Positions 1 to 5,179 of a stretch of 6,627 nt of DNA are shown piece after piece (within the stretch, counting starts at the first letter, position 1; every line of letters begins with the position of its first letter). Source of the stretch: Pseudanabaena sp. CAN_BIN31 (lineage in GTDB: Bacteria; Cyanobacteriota; Cyanobacteriia; Pseudanabaenales; Pseudanabaenaceae); the NCBI GenBank assembly GCA_026785865.1, contig JAJAZG010000260.1, positions 1 to 6,627 on the forward strand, in the 5' to 3' direction. The notes under the pieces are model-generated. The model worked only from the letters and a program-made list of their open reading frames with translations, searched no databases and was not told the DNA's origin. Made by a program: the position numbers and the translations under genes.

Positions 1-90
1 ATAGATTACTGACTTTTGCGATCGCAATGCTAAGTGTTCTGCCCATTCACTTTTGCCTGAGCGAGTTGCGCCTGTAACTAGAGTAATCAT
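1..90 (-). CDS. cobU: Adenosylcobinamide kinase / adenosylcobinamide-phosphate guanylyltransferase, N-terminal fragment
   Basis: The ATG is at 90-88 and the frame stays open to the window edge, giving 30 residues that begin MITLVTGATRSGKSEWAEHL. Seen: a hydrophobic strand followed by the P-loop GATRSGKS at residues 7-14, right at the N-terminus. Known of the family: CobU/CobP phosphorylates adenosylcobinamide and then transfers GMP to it, in the assembly of the cobalamin nucleotide loop in the cytoplasm. A P-loop in the first 15 residues with the RSGKS-E-A-E pattern is its hallmark. An AGGCGG Shine-Dalgarno-like stretch lies 3 bases upstream of the ATG, which supports this start. The gene diverges from the Uma2 gene across a 68-base gap. 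The guanylyltransferase active site lies outside the window, so the call rests on the N-terminus alone. Another small P-loop kinase is possible but less likely. Confidence 0.8.
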   Translation of the reverse strand, partial: MITLVTGATRSGKSEWAEHLALRSQKSVIY

Positions 91-108
91 AATCCGCCTA
101 ATCCGTGA

Positions 109-150
109 TTCCGACAATTGCTATACTATGACCATATCGCGTATCTTAGG
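109..150 (+). promoter_or_regulatory. Candidate promoter and weak ribosome site for the Uma2 gene
   Basis: The 68-base divergent gap must serve both cobU and the Uma2 trio. TATACT at 122-127 is a fair -10 match in the plus direction, but I see no convincing -35 about 17 bases upstream. The only Shine-Dalgarno-like bases before the ATG at 159 are AGG at 148-150. On the minus strand, TAGTAT in the same stretch could be a -10 for cobU, so the two promoters may overlap. This is inferred from sequence resemblance alone. Confidence 0.25.
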
Positions 151-158
151 CATCCATC

Positions 159-782
159 ATGACTCAAGCGATCGCTACCCCCGAAGCCTCAATTACTAGC
201 ATTACTCCTGAAGCCCTAATCTCCCAGCGAGAGGCGCAACTTCTGTGGACAAGTGCTGACTTAGAGCTATTACCAGATAACAACAACCGTTACGAGATCA
301 TTGACGGAGAATTTTACGTGACCAGAGCGCCTCATAACAAACATCAAGATACATGTGGTAATTTCTGCTACGAACTCAAAGCTTGGTCAAAATTAACGGG
401 ATTGGGATATACCGTAATTGGTGCAGGCTTGATCTTTGGAGACAATGATGATGTTATTCCTGATGTCATGTGGATGACCAAAGAGAAATATGCGGCTCTG
501 ATTGATGATACAGGACATTTTCGTGGTGCGCCCGATCTGGTGATCGAGGTGCTATCGGCGGGAACGGAAAATGAAAAACGCGATCGCGAAGTTAAGCTAA
601 AACTTTATTCATCACGGGGAGTATTGGAATATTGGATTGCGGATTGGCGAACCAAGCAAATCCAAGTTTATCGTCGCGAAAATGGCATTCTCAAACTGGC
701 GATGACTCTATTTGCGAGTGATACGCTCACTTCACCTTTATTGCCAGACTTTGCTTGTTTGATATCTCAGATTTTTGAGTAG
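159..782 (+). CDS. Uma2 family (DUF820) PD-(D/E)XK-fold putative endonuclease
   Basis: 207 residues, a usual size for Uma2 proteins. Seen in order: YEIIDGE at 45-51, His62 in an HNKHQD context, the PD pair at 101-102 (IPDVMW), PDLVIEVLS at 125-133 with Glu130, then D142-R-x-x-K146-x-x-x-Y150, and EYWIAD at 157-162. Known of the family: these blocks form a restriction-endonuclease-like core in which the PD aspartate, the EVLS glutamate and the later lysine are the presumed catalytic set. All three are present here, so the protein is probably intact. The biological role of Uma2 proteins is not established; cyanobacterial genomes carry many copies. It heads a plus-strand trio, with its stop 5 bases before the next gene, and is followed two genes later by a Uma2 protein of another subtype. 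The first 28 or so residues are low in motif content and may be a variable tail. Cytoplasmic location is inferred from the absence of a signal peptide. Confidence 0.9.
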   Translation: MTQAIATPEASITSITPEALISQREAQLLWTSADLELLPDNNNRYEIIDGEFYVTRAPHNKHQDTCGNFCYELKAWSKLTGLGYTVIGAGLIFGDNDDVIPDVMWMTKEKYAALIDDTGHFRGAPDLVIEVLSAGTENEKRDREVKLKLYSSRGVLEYWIADWRTKQIQVYRRENGILKLAMTLFASDTLTSPLLPDFACLISQIFE

Positions 783-787
783 AGATT

Positions 788-1276
788 ATGAAGCAAGTCT
801 TTTATAGTATTGTCGCGATCGCCCTGAGCGTCTTTAGTATATCCAGTGATGTCCAAGCACTTGAAGAAGGACTTTATTGGAGTGGTGGTTCGCGGTACAT
901 TCGCATAGCAAAACAAGCTAGCCCTACAGGTGATAAAGATCGCGATCGCGTTTGTTATCAAGGATTTTCACCCAACGGCTCGATGATTGTTTCGCTGAAG
1001 TTAGTCATACCGCGCTATCAGACAGGTATTGATTACGAAGTTTATAGTTTGCAAGAGCCAAAGAAGGGTAACTCAGTAGATCTGTCGATTCAACAATATG
1101 CTTATAGTCCCGACAAAATAGCCTTCGGCAAACTAGTCGGGCGATTTGTCAAAGGAGGACTTGTCTACAAACGTGATGCCAAATCAGCAATAGATACCAC
1201 ACCCGAACTGCAAAAATGTCTCAAATCTACCCAGCCATATTTTAAACAAATCCTATCAGGACGCGATCGGCGTTAA
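788..1276 (+). CDS. Small exported protein of unknown function
   Basis: 162 residues; I do not recognise a named domain. Seen: a Sec signal peptide, with MKQ, a hydrophobic stretch at about residues 4-19 and a VQA cleavage motif at 22-24, giving a mature protein of about 138 residues. The mature part opens with EEGLYWSGGSRYIRI (26-40), followed by RVCYQGFSPNG (54-64). There are two cysteines, Cys56 and Cys144, which could form one disulfide outside the cytoplasm. The C-terminus is basic (GRDRR). There is no lipobox, no further membrane segment and no metal-binding cluster. The gene starts 5 bases after the upstream Uma2 stop and ends 3 bases before the second Uma2 start, so co-transcription is likely. 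No strong Shine-Dalgarno sequence is visible (only purines just upstream), so coupling to the upstream gene may help translation. The GxxYW-GG-RYI pattern gives an impression of a cyanobacteria-restricted family, but that is memory and was not searched. Confidence 0.8.
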   Translation: MKQVFYSIVAIALSVFSISSDVQALEEGLYWSGGSRYIRIAKQASPTGDKDRDRVCYQGFSPNGSMIVSLKLVIPRYQTGIDYEVYSLQEPKKGNSVDLSIQQYAYSPDKIAFGKLVGRFVKGGLVYKRDAKSAIDTTPELQKCLKSTQPYFKQILSGRDRR

Positions 1277-1279
1277 ATC

Positions 1280-1870
1280 ATGATGATTACTCAAATTGCC
1301 ACTCCAACTCCTAAAAAGACTTACACTGTCGAAGAATACCTAGAGCTAGAGGTAAATGCCGAAACTCGCAGCGAATATCGTAATGGAGAAATTATTTCGA
1401 TGACTGGCGGAACCCCAAACCATAATGAAATTGCAGTTAATCTACTGGCATTTCTCAAACCATTGCTACGAGGAAAGCCCTACCGCCTTTTTTCGGCAGA
1501 TCAAAGACTTTGGATTCCCGCTTTCACTCAACATACCTATCCTGATGTAATGGTTGCCGCTAAACCTTTGGAAATGCAAATTGGACGCAAAGACACAATT
1601 ACAAATCCTTGCTTTATCGCGGAAGTTTTATCTCGATCTACGAAAAATTACGATCGCAGTGAAAAATTCGCTGCATATCGAACCATCGATACTTTTCAGG
1701 AATATCTCTTGATTGATCAATACCGTATCCATGTTGAACATCACGTTAAAACCGCCGTCAATCAATGGTTGTTTTCAGAATACGATGATCCAGCCGTTAC
1801 ACTCTCTTTGAAATTCTTGGATTTGCAGATCCAAATAGCCGATCTTTACGACAATATTGATTTTGAATAA
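1280..1870 (+). CDS. Uma2 family (DUF820) putative endonuclease, second subtype
   Basis: 196 residues. Seen in order: YTVEEYLELE at 15-24, SEYRNGEII at 31-39, His48 in NHNEI, the PD pair at 88-89 (YPDVMV), IAEVLS at 113-118 with Glu115, D125-R-x-x-K129-x-x-x-Y133, and EYLLID at 141-146. This is the classic Uma2 layout with the presumed PD, Glu and Lys active-site set intact. It differs clearly from the Uma2 protein at 159-782: the spacings are shorter, the N-terminal block is TVEEYLELE, and EYLLID replaces EYWIAD. The two are therefore not a recent tandem duplicate. ATG codons at 1280 and 1283 are both possible starts; 1280 lies 3 bases after the preceding stop. It contains no HIP1 octamer. 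Its cellular role is unknown, as for the family generally. It appears to be the last gene of the trio. Confidence 0.9.
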   Translation: MMITQIATPTPKKTYTVEEYLELEVNAETRSEYRNGEIISMTGGTPNHNEIAVNLLAFLKPLLRGKPYRLFSADQRLWIPAFTQHTYPDVMVAAKPLEMQIGRKDTITNPCFIAEVLSRSTKNYDRSEKFAAYRTIDTFQEYLLIDQYRIHVEHHVKTAVNQWLFSEYDDPAVTLSLKFLDLQIQIADLYDNIDFE

Positions 1871-1887
1871 GCCTATACAAGAACTGG

Positions 1888-1915
1888 TAGTGCGGCGCTT
1901 TCGCGCCCGAAACTA
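1888..1915. repeat. Short GC-rich hairpin downstream of the second Uma2 gene
   Basis: GGCGC at 1894-1898 pairs perfectly with GCGCC at 1903-1907 around a TTTC loop. TAGT (1888-1891) and ACTA (1912-1915) can pair outside it across an internal bulge. It is not followed by a T-run, so it is a poor intrinsic terminator by itself. It may be a decayed palindromic repeat, or part of a processing or termination region with the larger palindrome just downstream. Confidence 0.45.
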
Positions 1916-1924
1916 ACAATTCTT

Positions 1925-1973
1925 ACCAAAGAAGCTAGAGGCGGCGCGTCGCACCGCCGCTAGCGTCTTTGGT
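1925..1973. repeat. 49-base imperfect palindrome, REP-like element or large terminator
   Basis: The arms run ACCAAAGA-A-GCTAG-A-GGCGG inward from the left and pair with CCGCC-G-CTAGC-G-TCTTTGGT on the right. There are three single mismatches (1933/1965, 1939/1959, 1945/1953) and a GTC loop at 1948-1950. That is 23 base-pair positions with 20 matched. TTTT at 1973-1976 follows on the plus strand, so it could terminate the Uma2 transcript. However, the stem is far longer than a normal terminator and the T-run is short. GAAACT (1909-1914) and AGTTTC (1982-1987) bracket it as a further outer pairing. The composition and the mismatch pattern resemble dispersed palindromic repeats of cyanobacterial genomes. 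Copy number cannot be judged from one window. Confidence 0.6.
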
Positions 1974-1998
1974 TTTGCGACAGTTTCTAGCTTTAAAA

Positions 1999-2007
1999 TG
2001 CTATGAT
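1999..2007 (+). promoter_or_regulatory. Extended -10 promoter of thiC
   Basis: TG at 1999-2000 followed by one base and TATGAT at 2002-2007 makes an extended -10 element. GACAGT at 1979-1984, 17 bases upstream, is only a weak -35, as expected for extended -10 promoters. The predicted transcript start near 2013-2014 falls directly before the 5' strand of the TPP riboswitch, so promoter and aptamer fit together with no spare leader. Confidence 0.55.
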
Positions 2008-2014
2008 CTCAAAA

Positions 2015-2092
2015 CGCTGGGAGTGTCTAGAAATACTAGACTGAGAGCAGATCCTTAGAACCTGAACCGATTGACATCGGCGTAGGAAAGCA
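2015..2092 (+). promoter_or_regulatory. TPP riboswitch (THI element) controlling thiC
   Basis: The conserved core blocks are all present in order: CTGAGA at 2041-2046, GAACCTGA at 2059-2066 and GGCGTAGGAAA at 2079-2089. Visible helices: P1 GCT 2016-2018 with AGC 2089-2091 (short); P2 GGGA 2019-2022 with TCCT 2052-2055; P3 GTCTAG 2025-2030 with CTAGAC 2036-2041; P4 CCT 2061-2063 with AGG 2084-2086; P5 CCGAT 2067-2071 with ATCGG 2076-2080. Known of the class: it binds thiamin pyrophosphate and lowers expression of thiamin biosynthesis genes. There is no terminator hairpin and T-run between the aptamer and the ATG. With only 20 bases left before the ATG, control at translation initiation is more likely than attenuation; this is inference. 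I could not identify one clear sequestering partner for the ribosome site. Confidence 0.95.
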
Positions 2093-2100
2093 CATTATTT

Positions 2101-2107
2101 GAGGAAA
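2101..2107 (+). promoter_or_regulatory. Ribosome binding site of thiC
   Basis: GAGGAAA lies with its GAGG 8 bases before the ATG at 2113, the strongest Shine-Dalgarno sequence in the window. It sits 9 bases past the riboswitch, where ligand-dependent access could control translation. ATTT at 2097-2100 and AAAT at 2105-2108 could hold GAGG in a weak loop. Confidence 0.7.
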
Positions 2108-2112
2108 TTTAC

Positions 2113-3498
2113 ATGACAGTTGGATTGAAAACTAGCTCTGCGCCCAAAATGCGTGGAGAATATCGCGGTACGCAAATGCATTGCGCTCGTCAAGGCATCA
2201 TCACTGAAGAGATGCAGTACGTAGCATGGCGTGAAAATCTACCAGTCGAACTGGTACGCGCTGAAGTTGCTAGAGGTCGGGCAATCATTCCCGCGAACAA
2301 GAATCACACCAATCTTGAGCCAATGGGAATTGGGATTGCTTTCCGATGCAAGGTTAATGCCAACATCGGCGCATCGCCAAACAGTTCCGATATTAACGAA
2401 GAAATTGAGAAGCTACATCTATCTGTCAAGTATGGCGCAGATACGGTCATGGACTTGACAACAGGTGGCGGTGATCTAGATGTGATCCGTACTGCGATTA
2501 TTAATGCTTCACCTGTTCCTATCGGTACGGTTCCCATTTACCAAGCACTCGAAAGTGTGCATGGCACAATGCAAAATCTCACCCCTGATGACTTCTTGCA
2601 TATCATTGAGAAGCACGCTGAGCAAGGTGTAGACTATCAAACTATCCATGCTGGAATTTTGATCGAGCATCTTCCACTTGTCAAAAATCGTCTCACGGGC
2701 ATCGTCTCTCGTGGCGGCGGTATCCTTGCTCGTTGGATGTTGCATCACCATAAGCAAAATCCTCTCTACACCCACTTCAATGACATCATCGAAATCTTCA
2801 AAAAGCATGATGTATCTTTCAGCTTAGGCGATTCACTTCGTCCAGGTTGTTTGCATGATGCCTCTGATGCGGCGCAACTTGCTGAACTGAAGACACTCGG
2901 ACAGCTAACTCGTCGTGCGTGGGAACATGACATTCAAGTCATGGTCGAAGGACCTGGACATGTACCAATGGATCAGATCGAGTTCAACGTGCGTAAGCAA
3001 ATGGAAGAATGCTCTGAAGCTCCTTTCTATGTACTTGGTCCACTCGTAACTGACATTGCTCCTGGTTATGACCACATCACTTCTGCGATCGGTGCAGCGA
3101 TGGCTGGTTGGTATGGCACTGCTATGCTTTGCTATGTCACACCGAAGGAACACCTTGGTTTGCCTAATGCGGAAGATGTGCGTAATGGCTTGATTGCATA
3201 CAAGATTGCGGCTCATGCTGCGGATATTGCACGTCATCGTCCTAATGCCCGCGATCGCGATGATGAGCTTTCAATAGCGCGTTATAACTTTGATTGGAAC
3301 AAGCAATTTGAGCTATCTCTCGATCCAGAACGTGCTAAGGAATATCACGATGAGACCTTGCCTGCGGATATTTATAAAACCGCAGAGTTCTGCTCGATGT
3401 GTGGACCGAAGTTTTGTCCTATGCAAGAGAAAGTTGATGCGGAGGCAATTAGTGAACTAGAGAAGTTTCTTGCTAAAGAGCCTGTAACTTCAGCTTAA
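2113..3498 (+). CDS. thiC: Phosphomethylpyrimidine synthase ThiC
   Basis: 461 residues, matching the short cyanobacterial form, which lacks the long N-terminal region of enterobacterial ThiC. It is a radical SAM enzyme of the cytoplasm that rearranges 5-aminoimidazole ribotide into 4-amino-5-hydroxymethyl-2-methylpyrimidine phosphate, the pyrimidine half of thiamin. Seen: NANIGASP at 82-89, MDLTTGGGDLD at 113-123, YQTIHAG at 175-181, SRGGG at 199-203, SLGDSLRPG at 237-245, EGPGHVP at 279-285, YVTPKEHLGLP at 341-351, and the C-terminal CxxCxxxxC cluster motif at Cys427, Cys430 and Cys435. His283 and His347 fall in the blocks that hold the metal-binding histidines of the family. All key residues are present. 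The start is fixed by the GAGGAAA site and the upstream TPP riboswitch. It is a single-gene unit, closed by the terminator at 3509-3541. Only one HIP1 octamer lies in it. Confidence 0.98.
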   Translation: MTVGLKTSSAPKMRGEYRGTQMHCARQGIITEEMQYVAWRENLPVELVRAEVARGRAIIPANKNHTNLEPMGIGIAFRCKVNANIGASPNSSDINEEIEKLHLSVKYGADTVMDLTTGGGDLDVIRTAIINASPVPIGTVPIYQALESVHGTMQNLTPDDFLHIIEKHAEQGVDYQTIHAGILIEHLPLVKNRLTGIVSRGGGILARWMLHHHKQNPLYTHFNDIIEIFKKHDVSFSLGDSLRPGCLHDASDAAQLAELKTLGQLTRRAWEHDIQVMVEGPGHVPMDQIEFNVRKQMEECSEAPFYVLGPLVTDIAPGYDHITSAIGAAMAGWYGTAMLCYVTPKEHLGLPNAEDVRNGLIAYKIAAHAADIARHRPNARDRDDELSIARYNFDWNKQFELSLDPERAKEYHDETLPADIYKTAEFCSMCGPKFCPMQEKVDAEAISELEKFLAKEPVTSA

Positions 3499-3508
3499 TC
3501 AAAAATCT

Positions 3509-3541
3509 AAAAAAGGAGGTGCGATGCACCTCCTTTTTTTT
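3509..3541 (+). terminator. Intrinsic terminator of thiC
   Basis: A perfect 14-bp stem is formed by AAAAAAGGAGGTGC (3509-3522) and its complement at 3526-3539 around the loop GAT, and the run of eight T ends at 3541. It begins 10 bases after the thiC stop. The A-run on the left arm means it could also stop minus-strand transcription. Because it ends right against position 3544, it argues against a translation start there for the next gene. Confidence 0.95.
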
Positions 3542-3612
3542 GTATGAAACAAAAGCAACTTGCTGCTAGTCTAGTTAGACATGTTTGCCAGATGTCTCTT
3601 GGGTATCTCAAT

Positions 3613-5100
3613 ATGAATAAGTTTCCCTGTCCTAGTCTTATTAATATAGTTTTTGTATTGTCGCTCACTGCCCCTTCCATTGCTTCGGCGCAGACTGCTC
3701 AACAAAAAATTGTCTATGTATCTCCTCAAGGTGCTGACACCGTTGGTGCAGGCGCACCAGATCAAGCTTTTCGGACGCTGACTGCCGCGATCGCAGCTAA
3801 TCCTGAAGCAGGTACAATCTTTCAGTTAAACAATGGCACATATAGCGCAGCCACTGGCGAAAATTTTCCGATTCGGCTTCCTCAAGGTGCGATTTTGCGC
3901 GGGAATCCTAGTACGAATGGAAATAGTGTGGTCATTAGTGGTGGTGGACGCTTTGTTAGTCCTACCTTTGCTAGTCAAAATATTGCGATCGCAGCCGCAA
4001 ATAACTCACGCATAGAAGGTATTACGATCACTAATAGTAATCCTCGCGGTTATGGACTTTGGCTAGAGTCCAGTCGCAATGTGATTGTCGCTAACAATAG
4101 TTTTGTCCGCAGTACCCACGATGGCATTTTCCTCACAGGCAGTGCTAATGCCTATATTGGCAACAATCTATTTACTGGCAATACAGGTAGTGGAATTTCT
4201 GCTCTTGGCACAAGTACAGGGGATATTCGCGATAATAAATTTGAGAATACTGGCTTTGGACTATCGATTGGACAGCAGTCTCAAGTTGTTCTAACCAATA
4301 ACAATATTTCGCGAAACGTTGATGGGATTATTATTTCTAATACAGCTCAACCAACATTGCGCGGCAATGCGATCGCAGATAATCAGCGTAACGGTCTAGT
4401 CGTTCTCAGTAGTGCTAATGGCTCGCCTCGCCCCGATCTTGGCACAACGATTTCTTTAGGAAATAATACTTTTAGAAACAATCGTGAATTTGATATTAAC
4501 AACGCCACAACTATTCCCTTAACGGCTGTTGGCAATCAAATCAATCAATCACGAGTTAGGGGATTGCTCGATCTTAGGGCTTCGCGATCGCCAATTACGA
4601 ATGCGATCGCTTCTATTTCTCCCGCACCACTTCCATCGATTCCCAGATCATCGACGAATACAGGAACAGCAATTCCCATTCAATCAAATCCTCGACCTAT
4701 GCCGACTACAGTATTTGTGCCAGCAAAGCTGCCTAGTCCTAGCCAAGGATTACCCAATCCTGTTATTTCTACCAATTCTAACAACTCGCCAACGACAATC
4801 ATCATTGAGCGCGACTATAGCAGTCCTGTAAGGTATCCTCAAGTGGTTGCAGCTTTACCCCCAGCCGCAACCCTCGATCCCATAACGGGCAAGCTTTTTC
4901 AATATCGGGTGATTGTTCCTACAACTTCAACAATAGTTACGCAAAGGGTGAAAACGATTGTTCCAGATGCTTTTCGGTTTTTGCGTAGTGGTCGAAGTAT
5001 GCTGCAAGTTGGAGCCTATAGCGATCGCCCTACCGCCAATGAATTGGTGCAGAAACTATCCCAATCAGGTGTAAATGCGGAAATCATTCCATTTCGTTAA
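3613..5100 (+). CDS. Exported DUF1565-type beta-helix protein with C-terminal SPOR-like domain
   Basis: 495 residues from the chosen start. Seen: a signal peptide (MNKF, hydrophobic core at about 9-20, cleavage after IASA at about 26), then VYVSPQGADT at 34-43 and FRTLTAAIAA, the usual opening of DUF1565 proteins. A region rich in Asn, Gly and Ile follows (about 105-315), with repeats such as ITITNSN, VIVANNSF, IGNNLFTGN, IRDNKFEN and LTNNNISRN, typical of right-handed parallel beta-helix turns. Next comes a Pro/Ser/Thr-rich linker (about 322-427). The C-terminal 65 residues hold YRVIVP, IVPDAF and LQVGAYSDRPTANELVQKL, resembling a SPOR domain, a fold that often binds peptidoglycan. A periplasmic or cell-envelope role is inferred; substrate and function are unknown. 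The frame stays open upstream to an ATG at 3544, but that start touches the thiC terminator, lacks a ribosome site and would put 23 residues before the signal peptide. No strong ribosome site precedes 3613 either. Seven HIP1 octamers lie inside the gene. Confidence 0.85.
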   Translation: MNKFPCPSLINIVFVLSLTAPSIASAQTAQQKIVYVSPQGADTVGAGAPDQAFRTLTAAIAANPEAGTIFQLNNGTYSAATGENFPIRLPQGAILRGNPSTNGNSVVISGGGRFVSPTFASQNIAIAAANNSRIEGITITNSNPRGYGLWLESSRNVIVANNSFVRSTHDGIFLTGSANAYIGNNLFTGNTGSGISALGTSTGDIRDNKFENTGFGLSIGQQSQVVLTNNNISRNVDGIIISNTAQPTLRGNAIADNQRNGLVVLSSANGSPRPDLGTTISLGNNTFRNNREFDINNATTIPLTAVGNQINQSRVRGLLDLRASRSPITNAIASISPAPLPSIPRSSTNTGTAIPIQSNPRPMPTTVFVPAKLPSPSQGLPNPVISTNSNNSPTTIIIERDYSSPVRYPQVVAALPPAATLDPITGKLFQYRVIVPTTSTIVTQRVKTIVPDAFRFLRSGRSMLQVGAYSDRPTANELVQKLSQSGVNAEIIPFR

Positions 5101-5128
5101 AAAAAACAAGGGGCTTAAGCCCCTTGTT
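5099..5128 (-). terminator. Terminator between the convergent genes, oriented for rnz
   Basis: A perfect 24-base palindrome at 5105-5128 (AACAAGGGGCTT and its complement) folds into a 9-bp or longer stem with a CTTAAG loop. Read on the minus strand it ends in eight T (5106-5099), a good intrinsic terminator for the OmpA-rnz transcript. On the plus strand only TTGTTAA follows, so it would stop the beta-helix gene less well. The T-tail includes part of the beta-helix stop codon at 5098-5100. Confidence 0.85.
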
Positions 5129-5130
5129 AA

Positions 5131-5179
5131 TCCATCGCAAGCATAAACAAAGCAGCGCTTTGTTTATGCTTGCGATGGA
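5131..5179. repeat. Perfect 23-bp inverted repeat spanning the rnz stop codon
   Basis: Positions 5131-5153 are the exact complement of 5157-5179, with a 3-base loop AGC (5154-5156) and no mismatch. The right arm encodes the last four residues of ribonuclease Z and its stop codon (5166-5164). Neither strand shows a T-run directly after it, so it is not a standard terminator, although on the minus strand it stands just before one. It would form a strong hairpin in transcripts from either side. Confidence 0.9.

Noticed and set aside
91..158. A cobalamin riboswitch upstream of cobU
   Set aside because: The gap is only 68 bases and contains no B12-box-like core; a cobalamin aptamer is much larger.
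767..961. 64-codon minus-strand frame opposite the small exported protein
   Set aside because: It overlaps a plus-strand gene with a clear signal peptide and operon context. No motif or ribosome site is seen.
159..1870. The Uma2/exported/Uma2 trio as a toxin-antitoxin or defence system
   Set aside because: No antitoxin-like DNA-binding protein, methyltransferase, helicase or other defence component is present. Uma2 function is not established, so naming a system would be invention.
1925..1973. The palindrome as a CRISPR repeat or an insertion-sequence end
   Set aside because: There is one copy only, with no spacers, no transposase and no flanking target duplication seen.
2509..3237. Two minus-strand frames of about 100 codons opposite thiC
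   Set aside because: They are antisense to a highly conserved gene, show no domain or start signals, and arise from its codon usage.
3511..3546. A strong AAGGAGGTG site followed by an ATG at 3524 and a short frame ending near 3546
   Set aside because: The site and ATG are the two arms and loop of the thiC terminator. The encoded peptide would be seven residues, read through the T-run.
3544..3612. Upstream 23 codons of the beta-helix frame as part of the protein
   Set aside because: They abut the terminator, lack a ribosome site and would push the signal peptide away from the N-terminus. Kept only as an alternative start.
4529..4831. 100-codon plus-strand frame inside the beta-helix gene
   Set aside because: It is an out-of-frame shadow of the Pro/Ser-rich linker, rich in His, Gln and Leu, with no motif or ribosome site.
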